The notes under the pieces: generated by a model
The model's database searches: none
Told to the model about the DNA's origin: nothing
What the model saw: the letters and a program-made list of their open reading frames with translations, nothing else
NCBI GenBank assembly: GCA_023548195.1
Contig: JAJHZJ010000252.1
Coordinates: 4,538,841-4,602,840, forward strand
Direction: 5' to 3'
Length of the DNA stretch: 64,000 nucleotides
Source: Bettongia penicillata ogilbyi
Taxonomy: Eukaryota; Chordata; Mammalia; Diprotodontia; Potoroidae
Position numbers and translations under genes: made by a program
In this document: positions 55,856 to 64,000 of the stretch, piece after piece
Numbering within the stretch: the first letter of the stretch is position 1
Layout of the letters: every line of letters begins with the position of its first letter

Positions 55856-56122
55856 TAGGCTGCTAGGTGGTGCAGTGGATACAGGGAGTCACGGAGACCT
55901 GGGTTCAAATACATCCTGAGACACTTACTAACTGTGCGACTCTCAGAAAGCCACTTAACTTCTGTCTACCTCAGTTTCCTCATCTGTAAAATAGAGATAA
56001 TAACAGCATCTACCTCCCAGAGTTGTGAGGATGAAATGAGACAAGAATTTTAAAGCACTTAGTACAGTACCTGACACAGAATAAGGTCCATGTGAATGTT
56101 AGGTATTATTAATTATTGTTAA
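55856..56122 (+). mobile_element. Marsupial CORE-type SINE, full length
   Basis: Head 'gctgctaggtggtgcagtggatac', core 'ctgggttcaaatacatcctgagacacttactaactgtgcgac', tail 'cctcatctgtaaaatagagataataacagcatctacctcccagagttgtgagg' and final 'ggtattattaattattg'. Confidence 0.92.
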
Positions 56123-56524
56123 CCCAGCTGCTTCTGTCACATTCCATCTCAGAGTGAGATTCATTGCCTGGTTGTAATAAACTTCTTCTGTGCTATTCCT
56201 GTAAAATGTATTATGATCCTCTATGAGTGATAAAAGAAAATATTGATATGCTATTGTATACATTTTTAAAAAGTGGGTTATTTCATGGGAATCACATTAT
56301 GGTATATTTAAAAGTTCCTTTTCCTCTTGCCAAGGTATTGAGTTCTTAACCTTGGTTAGGTTTTATTTTTCCATTTTGTGTAAACAGTGCCGACTTTAAA
56401 AAAATATATACCTGCTCTCAAATTGCTAGTTGTATTGAACAGAAATGTATCTTTATCATCGTAAATGTCTCAGTCTAAATTAAAGACTCAGAAAAATGGA
56501 ATTTGGAGTTATAACACCTTACAA

Positions 56525-56720
56525 AGGATACTGGAAGCAATGTGGTCAATGGGCAGAGAACTGGGCGAGGAGAGAGGGTGGTGGTTTACAGTCGTGAGGA
56601 CAACCAGATTTGTGATCTTGAACACATCATTTTAACTTTCTGAGCTTTAGTTACCTCTGTTGTAATATAAGTGGATTGGACTAAATTATTTCTAACATTC
56701 CTTGATTTGATGAATTTATT
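56525..56720 (+). mobile_element. MIR
   Basis: 'gatttgtgatcttgaacacatcattttaactttctgagctttagttacctctg' and 'ggattggactaaattatttctaacattccttg' follow plus-strand MIR order. Confidence 0.65.
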
Positions 56721-56934
56721 TCCTGAATGAACATTTTGAAGGAGCTTTACTTCAATATACCATTTTAGAGTAACTTCCAACGCTCTTATTTTCACATTTT
56801 GTTCTCTCTAACTTTTAATTGCAGATTTAAGAATATTTAATTTTTTATTTATTCCAAGGTTCCTATTAAACAGAAATTGTTTATTTATTTATCATTTATT
56901 AAAATCTTAATGGTGATTTGAGATATAAATCAGT

Positions 56935-57665
56935 AAACTTGAGTTAAGTATAGCTGACAAGGCTTCTGGGTAATATGGTACCATGAAAGGTCACAGAAGA
57001 GCCCAGTTGTTTTGCATATACTCCAGCAAATATCTAAAAATAGGAACAGACCAATGACGGTTAAGAAAACCAAAGAGTAACTACAGTAAATGCCTCTATC
57101 CAGCCTAGGGCTGCACATAAAGATAGTCAAAAACCTGTCAGACCTCTTCACCAAGAAAGACAACTTGATCGAAAGTAAACAAGCAGAGAGTCTACCAATG
57201 CCAGGACCAGAGGCCTGAACAGGGAAATAAGCAGAGAGTCTACCAGTGCCAGGACTAGAGCCCTGAATGTCCCCTTCAGGGCACCTGAAGTCTGTACCAC
57301 TCTGTAGCAAGGTAACAGGAGGGAGGGTCCAAGGCCAGAGTGCTTGCAAGTAGAATCCCCAGTGGGGTCAGTATTGTCGAAGACATTTATTTGTGTCTCT
57401 CACTTCGTGAAATGAGTTAGTTTCTTTCCCTAAAAGGTATTGAAATTGTCCTTGAGTCTTGATTTGTCCAAAGAACTAGAAATCAGGCATTGATATAGTT
57501 TGCTGGTGTCCTGAAAATAAAAAGCTGCAAGGATCCCCAGCCGGACCCTGAAGGCAGCAGATCCAGGAGCAGGTCCAACACCAGAAAGCTATGCTTCCTT
57601 GTTGAGTATCCTTCCCCTGCTAGTAAATCTCCTTTTGTTAAATGCTAGTTGCTTTTTTTTTTTAC
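56935..57665 (+). mobile_element. LTR-like block with internal tandem duplication
   Basis: About 0.7 kb of balanced composition between AT-rich flanks. It has a 39-bp segment repeated with a 48-bp period (57181-57219 and 57229-57267, three mismatches), an AATAAA-type signal (aataaaaagctgc, about 57515) and a pyrimidine-rich end 'cctgctagtaaatctccttttgttaaatgc' like the U5 of a gammaretrovirus-type LTR. No gag, pol or env relic adjoins, so it would be a solo LTR. I cannot define TG...CA ends. The 139-codon minus frame across it is unrecognised. Confidence 0.4.
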
Positions 57666-58189
57666 AGATGTCATTTTATTCCAGTATCACCTCTTAACTC
57701 TAAAGGGACTAAGTTTAGGCATTTCTTACAATTGTTAGAAAACTAGCAATCTGACTGTGTACCATAGACCTGAGAGCTAGAAGTGTTTTGCCTGGAACAC
57801 TCCAAGGGAACTTGAGATCTTCAAAGGTCTAACTTGTGACACTCTAGAAGGCCTTAAAGACCACTTAATTCTGAACTCAGATGATGCATGGGAGTCTGAA
57901 ATCTGTTATCAGTTTGAGTTCCAAACACATTGGGATATTGGAATTCAATAGTAGGCTCTCAAATCATAGAAACCAGAACCAAAGAAAGGCTGTCTTATCT
58001 CACAGAAGAGTTTTGAATGGGACAGAGTCTGACCTTGGCACAAAGCCCCAAATTAGGAAGTGTTTCTATAATTATAAGTAAACAGAGGAGAGTAATGAAG
58101 TAGCATGGGTCAAAAGATACCCAAGAAGTATATTCAGACAAGGAGAATCATTCCTCAAAAATCATAAAGTTTCAAAGGGAAAAAACAGA
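57666..58189. other. Unassigned intergenic sequence
   Basis: May include the upstream part of the following L1-type relic; nothing firm. Confidence 0.35.
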
Positions 58190-58840
58190 AGAACCACAAC
58201 AATATCTAGGTGAAATAAAATAAGAAATGAAAAGTAAGAGTATAATTAGAACTCTGAAAAAAGAATTGGAAAAAGAGTAGTTTAAACAGAAGGTAGAATA
58301 CATTTCCCAGGTAACGTACTCCTTGAAAATTAGCATGAGCCAATAGAATTCAGTGACTCCATGAGAAAACAAGAAATATTAGAACAAAGTCAAAAGATTT
58401 TAAAAAAACAGAAGAAAAATATATAGTATTTACTATCAAAAACAAGTAACCTGGAAAACAGATGAAAGAGAGGTAATTACAGAATTGCCAGAATTCCTGA
58501 AAACCAAACAAAGCAAAAAAAAAAACTTGGATGCAATATTTCAAGAAATTATAAATGAAAACTCCTCTGATTTATTTGAACCAGAGGCAAAGTGAAATTC
58601 AAAAGAATATACTTTTTTCCTACTGAAACTCCCAAATGAAAACTTTTAGGAATATTTGAGCCCAAACCCAGTTTCCAGATTTAAAAAAAAATGAATACTT
58701 CAAGCAGCCAGAAAGAAAAAGTTCAAGTATCAAGGAGCTATATTCAGGATCATGCAAGTCTTATTAACTACTACTTTAAAGAAAAGAAAATTTTGGCATA
58801 GAGGGTATTGAGATTTCAGACCTCTGAAGATAAGTCAAGT
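58190..58840 (+). mobile_element. L1-type ORF1 relic
   Basis: Plus-strand remains of ORF1: 'aattcagtgactccatgagaaaacaagaaat', 'gtaacctggaaaacagatgaaagagagg' (the start of the RNA-binding domain), 'atatttcaagaaattataaatgaaaactcctctga' and 'cttcaagcagccagaaagaaaaagttcaagtatc' (the ILQAARKK-type motif). Frameshifts and stops throughout. Same protein family as the two HAL1-like copies but in the opposite orientation. Confidence 0.7.
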
Positions 58841-60242
58841 GCTGATTTTAAGGATTTGAAGTGACTTTGCTGGTGACATTTATATTAGCCAAAATAATGT
58901 AAATAGCTTTGCATTTATTACTGCTCTCATTTGTTAATAAATTATATATAGTAATTTTAATACTTAAATAAGAGTAATCCCTAATGGACAGCACACCAAT
59001 AGAGTCTCAGTAGCGAGAGTGTTGCATACATAGGCAGTCTTGTCCTTCTCCGAGCCTTTTAATTTTTTTTTATTAGATTTGCAAGATATTTGACAAATTC
59101 ATTCTTAGTATCATTTGTTAGATGTGCTCCCTCACTGGCCAGGAATCTGTCAAACCTATATTGTAAGTTATGATCCAAAAATCTAAATTGCATTCTCAGA
59201 CATCACCTCCCATTAATCTGAAGTGTGGTCCTTCAATTCTCTTTACTTTCTTTTCCAGAAGGAAGTTCAAGCTACGCTTGGAAGTCAGCTAACAGTCCCT
59301 CAGCAGAGGTACAAATACAAACATTACTTCACAATTTCACCTGTTCTCCATAGTGGGAGAGATACTTTGTGAGCCAGAGTGTTTACAACTATACGTTTCC
59401 TAGATTTACTGGATCTTTTGGACTTAAAAGAACTTCAGCTTGGAATTCTGTTTTGAGCTGAGACAGAAAAGAAGAAAGAGCCACTATTATAGGACTCCAT
59501 GCTTCTGTCACATGTCAGGGAGTGGTGTAAAGGAGTATTGCCTCAGTGGCTACAAGGAAAAGCAAAACTAGTAAGAATGAATGCAATATGCTCACTGCCC
59601 TGAGAATGGGCTAGAGCCTGGGAATGGGCTGGAGAGTTGGAGGAAGCAGAGCAACCAGATTCATCAATGAGGCTGTCAGGGTGAATCTAGAAATGAGAAT
59701 TAATGAAAATAAATGGAGATGATCCACAACGTCTTTTTCTCCTTCTGATTTCCCAGAATGGTGCATTAACAAAATTCCTATCGATATTTCTATTTGAATT
59801 TCATTCCCTTCTGTTCCACTCATCAAAGAGAAGTAGAGAGGAAAAGGATTTCAACATGATTGTAGCCTCCACTTTTTTTTAAGGAGGACAGCTAGACCAG
59901 CCATGTCTTTTATTCCTCTCCAGGATGTATTCTTGACTCTCCACAGGACTTTCTCTACCGTGCTACAGAAACCATGTCATCCTGGAAGTTCACTCCACTC
60001 TTGGAATGTTCACATCGGAAATATCCTCCACCAATGTGGCCTCTTTCTCTGATGGACTTGGTTCCTTCCAGAACCTCCACTTTAAGGAAGATACCTGGGC
60101 CAATCATGTCTTCATTCCTGTCCAGGCTGCTCTTTTGACTTTACATACTACCGTAATCACATTACTTTCATTCCCTCTCCCTTTCATCTTCCTTTTATGT
60201 GTGATCTATTTCTTTTCTGTGTCATTCATTCCTTAAGTGTTG
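58841..60242. other. Mostly unassigned intergenic sequence
   Basis: No family recognised. A ~45-bp imperfect direct repeat lies at 59894-59938 and 60097-60140 (see findings). Confidence 0.4.
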
Positions 60243-60505
60243 AGGTAGCTAGGTGACATGATTCATGAAACTTTGGATGTAGAATCAGGAAGATCTAAGT
60301 TAAAATTTAATCTCAATTCCTTACTAGTTGTGTGATCCTGTACAAGTCATTTAACTTATTTGTGTCAATTTCCTCAATTATTAAATGGGGTTAATAATAG
60401 CACTTAGCTCATTAAGATTGTTGTAAGAATCAAATGAGATATTTGTAAAGTGCTTAGTACAATGCCTGGCAGTAGGAAATGCTATAAAAATATTTATTCT
60501 TTTCT
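60243..60505 (+). mobile_element. Marsupial CORE-type SINE, full length, diverged
   Basis: Head 'tgaggtagctaggtgacatgattcatg', core 'cttactagttgtgtgatcctgtacaagtcatttaac', tail 'attaaatggggttaataatagcacttagctcattaagattgttgtaag'. Confidence 0.88.
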
Positions 60506-60534
60506 CTTTTCTTTTTTCTTCCCCCATTAAACAA

Positions 60535-60635
60535 GAGAAAGGATTGTCTTTCTGCCTGCCTGTATTTGTCTTCTCAGCTCTCCACACAGTACCCAGTACA
60601 CAGTAAATACTTAGTAAATGATTGTTCACTTGTTA
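60535..60635 (+). mobile_element. L2 3' terminus
   Basis: 'tgtatttgtcttctcagctctccacacagtacccagtacacagtaaatacttagtaaatgattgttc' is an L2 end. Confidence 0.6.
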
Positions 60636-62637
60636 TTTGTATTTTTAATTATGCTAATAAGTTATATGATTATTAACAGTGAATTGTTGAATCCTATGAG
60701 TTTGAGTCTGAAGGTCAAGTTTATAGAAAATGGACACTTGAACTGGGTAAAGAAAGAGACAGAAACAAAGAGAAGAGATAACAAAAGCATAACTCAAAGA
60801 GAAGGAGGGAGACACAGAGACAGAGAGACAGATGACAACCAAGTGTGGTATGGTTGTCCCCAAATCTGTTAGTACCACATTTAGCCTAATACCCAATGAA
60901 ATCTATCCTGACAATGACAAATAGATGCAAATAATTTCCTTGGCTAATATTTAATTACTGAAAATTACAAATGATTACCTATAACTATTTTAAGGTATTT
61001 CAATTTTTTTGGAATTGCCATTTTAAAAAATTAACTTTTAGAACATTTATCAAAATGAATGATGTTTAAAAATATAACCCATATAACACTCAACTTCTAC
61101 AAAATAGTGTTTAATTTCAAGTTTACACACCTAAGATCAGCAAACAGTTTGATGGCACAACTTAGTTGTATCATGAGCTTAAGCCATCATTAAGAATAGA
61201 AATGACTCCAACTTGCCCTCATTTATGCATAATATATTAAATAATCAGTATACTAAATTTGCTTTCAGTTGGAGTGTTAGTTTTCCTTTTCTTAACTTTG
61301 ATGTGAACTTTGTTTTCATAGAAAAGAAAAATATTTATGTGGAAATTGGACTTTAAAATACCCAATAATTTTGGCCATTTCCTGAAGCAACTGTGAGAGT
61401 CTTGTCCCATACCCCTGGGTGGCACAATCCATGGTTTGGAAAATTCTGCCCTAAGAAATGAATTCAGGAAGAACAGCTTAAAATTGTTTTCAATCAGCAT
61501 TGCTTAGTTGAACCTATTAAATATGTTCTTCCATTAATTTTCATAGGCATTAGAAGAACCATTGTAAGTGACCAAGACAACTCAATACAGGATTTAAGAT
61601 TGTCTCAGACCAAAAGGTTTTTTGTTGTTTTTTTTTTAAGGCATATAAACAAACCCTATTGTGGTGCTTTTACACATGAGAGAGAATGCCCTTTGATTGT
61701 CCTGGTCGATTGTAAAATTACTGTTGAGCTGACCCAAGGCAGTACCATTAAAATGCAGAGTGGGTGACCTAGAAGGAGGCAGTCCACCATCACTTTTCTA
61801 TGAATTTCAGACTAGCAGAAATTCTTCTCCTTCCATCCCCATACCATTTTCCCACTTTCCTTTCCTATCTAAAGTTAGTATAGTACAAATTTTGGGAACT
61901 CAGGAACATATTTGCCATCTCTAACAGAGTTATAGATGAACCTACACGTCCCAGTAATGTAATATATACATATATATATTTTCTTTTTTTTTAAGATCAT
62001 GTTTTCTGGAAAACAATTAAGCATGTTGCAGAGACAGGTCTTTTTTTAATGAGCATTTCATAGTACAAGAGACTTATGAAATCATCTGTTAAATATGCAC
62101 TCAGATGAAACACAGCCAATCAATATTCTGTCCCGTGTTCAAAGTTGATGATATAAAAAATGATTTGACTGCTTCCAAGGGCTCTGAGGGAGAGACTTCC
62201 AAATCAGAGCTGATCTGGTTGGGATTTAAAGAGGGTTTCTTTCACTCTTTTATTTAAATCCCTTTCTACCTCCTTGCGTATGAGTTATAAAGGTCACCAT
62301 AACTCCGTGACCGAGAGACATGGGGAGTCTCCATTGAGACTGTAATCTCTCCCTAAACATGATGGCTTGTACATGATTTTACATCATGGAGTTCTTTCCC
62401 TTAAAGGCTCAGAATGTCATCTCCAAAGTTCTCCTTGCTCTGACTGGAAGATACAAAAAACTTACATTTAGCATCAAATTGGGGTCTCCTGCATGGTATT
62501 ATATATTATCTGTTGAGCAATATCCCATAGCTCAACTGTTTGCACTGAAAATCACTTGATATTTATCTATAAGAATCATTTCTATGACATTTTAAAAATA
62601 GGGATTCTCTCTCTCCCCCTATATTTATTGGTCATGT
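60636..62637. other. Unassigned AT-rich intergenic sequence
   Basis: No repeat family or gene recognised in about 2 kb; a short ATATAT run lies near 61965-61980. Confidence 0.4.
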
Positions 62638-62911
62638 CTAATACATTGGTAGCTAGGTGTTACAGTGAATAGAGCAGTGGGCTTGGAATCAGGAAGACTC
62701 ATCTTCTTGAGTTCAAATCTGATCTCAGGCACTAGCTGGGTGACCCTGGACAAGTTACTTGACCCTGTTTGCCTCAGTTCTCTCATCTGTAAAATGAGCT
62801 GGAGAAGAAAATGGCAAGACACTCTAGTTTCTTTGCTAGGAAAGCTCCAAACGGAGTCACAGAGAGTCAGATACAACTGAAAATGACTAAACAGCAAATA
62901 CCTAATATATT
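62638..62911 (+). mobile_element. Full-length SINE with target-site duplication
   Basis: SINE body at about 62648-62897 (head 'tagctaggtgttacagtgaatagagcagtggg', core 'ctagctgggtgaccctggacaag', tail 'ctccaaacggagtcacagagagtcagatacaactgaaaatgactaaacagc'). The flanks ctaatacatt (62638-62647) and ctaatatatt (62902-62911) differ at one position. Confidence 0.93.
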
Positions 62912-63089
62912 TTAATTTCCGAATATATTTTCAATACAACTGGAAAACATATTCTCTCCCATTCTTATTGTGACTTTCTGTTTGCTATAAATTAAGGTAA
63001 TAATTGCATTTTCACATAAATATGTTTAAAAATAAAATGCTATGAGCATCACTATTTCTACTTTTTTGATTTTAAGGATCCAAAAGGTT

Positions 63090-63420
63090 TTATATATATA
63101 CATACATACATACATATATATGTATGTATATATATAATATGTATGTGTATGTGTGTATATGTATGTATATTTGTATGTGTATGTATGTATATATGTGCAT
63201 ATAATTTATATATTCATAATCACACATATAATATATATCATACATCACATCATTTATAATATTAAAAATAGGTTATGTAATAATATAATATATAATTATA
63301 ATATATATAACTTAGCATATAATATATATTTATAAATCTAAACTATACATGTATATACATGTATATGTAATATATACACATATATAAACACACATACACA
63401 TATACATATGTGTGTGTATG
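63090..63420. repeat. TATG/TATA microsatellite
   Basis: About 330 bp of tatg, tata and acaca units with several internal inverted repeats (atatat palindromes). Confidence 0.9.
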
Positions 63421-63421
63421 T

Positions 63422-63500
63422 AAATGACTTGCCCAGGGTCTGAGGCTAGATTTGAACTCTGGTCCTGCTGACTCTACTGTGATACCTAATTGCCCTAATG
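63422..63500 (-). mobile_element. SINE head fragment
   Basis: 'aaatgacttgcccagggtctgaggctagatttgaactctggtcctgctgactctactgtgatacc' is the 5' half of a reversed SINE. Its 3' half seems replaced by the adjoining microsatellite. Confidence 0.8.
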
Positions 63501-64000
63501 TTACATACTTTAACACTCCCTTCACCATCATCCTTCAGTACCACCATCCTCCTTAACCCTTTGATATAAACACTATCCCTGCTCTCAAGAAGTTTTATAT
63601 TAAAAGTCTATCTTTTCCAGGTAAGATAACTATATCACATATTCCATTCATAATCTGTAATAATTCATAGGTATTATAAAAAAAATCTAACTTAAATACT
63701 AAAATTTCAGCCCCTGAGTTTTAAGAACCCCAATATATATTCAACGCACTCTATAGACTAAGCCCAACAAGCCTCAATCTTTTCCAAGTTAGGGAATGTG
63801 AGTTTTCTTCTTTTCTTCAAGTAAAGGTGCATCTTTCACAATGTATTTGAGAAGTGTAGTTTATAGAGTCATTGGCTTCAGGGAACCATTGTTCTGTACT
63901 CAGGCAGTGTGAATTGAACAGGCTGCTTGCTCTGTCATTCATTGATATTTCACGGTGAGATGAATGGAAAAGCAATGTGTTGGTTTATTAGTGGATGGAA
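63501..64000. other. Unassigned intergenic sequence to window end
   Basis: Nothing recognised. Confidence 0.4.

Overview
The window reads as marsupial nuclear DNA. It has one recognisable protein-coding gene, no bacterial-style coding density, and a dense load of mammalian repeats. The tRNA-derived CORE/MIR-type SINEs (head resembling 'cagtggatagagcactggg'; '...gaggaaactgaggcaaa...' in the other orientation), the L1 3' ends and the abundant L2 and CR1/L3 copies are of the kind I know from opossum, wallaby, koala and Tasmanian devil. No eutherian Alu/B1/B2 or platypus Mon-1 SINE was noticed. I cannot name the species.

The gene is MID1IP1 (MIG12, Spot14-related), on the minus strand. Its 188-codon reading frame at 36199-36765 is intact. 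Around it I can place a TATA box (37600-37607), a short non-coding first exon with a good donor, a ~0.66 kb intron inside a CpG island, the coding exon, and a ~1.2 kb 3'UTR ending at AATAAA signals near 35035. A second CpG-rich island lies 2-2.7 kb upstream (about 39640-40330). It carries a perfect copy of the classical sterol-response element (39794-39803), with a CCAAT box 20 bp away and a CACGTG E-box nearby. MID1IP1 drives acetyl-CoA carboxylase polymerisation and is a lipogenic target, so this is the most informative regulatory signal in the window.

1-35 kb: intergenic. AT-rich microsatellites, an RTE-like LINE scrap, many SINE/MIR copies and L2 3' ends, two copies of a repeat with inverted-repeat ends (10.8 and 23.2 kb), a 5'-truncated L1 with a 17-bp target-site duplication (26.5-27.3 kb), and a 150-bp perfect (AGAGG)n tract (29.1 kb).

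35-41 kb: MID1IP1, its CpG islands and a long pyrimidine-skewed flank.

41-64 kb: intergenic. Two minus-strand elements have L1-type ORF1 but no ORF2 (42.6-44.8 and 52.3-53.9 kb; HAL1-like). There is a minus-strand CR1/L3 fragment (47.5-48.5 kb), an L2 nested in an oppositely oriented L2 (49.0-51.5 kb), an LTR-like block (56.9-57.7 kb), an L1-type ORF1 relic on the plus strand (58.2-58.8 kb), three near full-length plus-strand SINEs and terminal AT microsatellites.

I found no CRISPR, operon-like cassette, tRNA/rRNA gene or undescribed multigene system. Repeat boundaries were set by eye and are good to roughly 10-30 bp.
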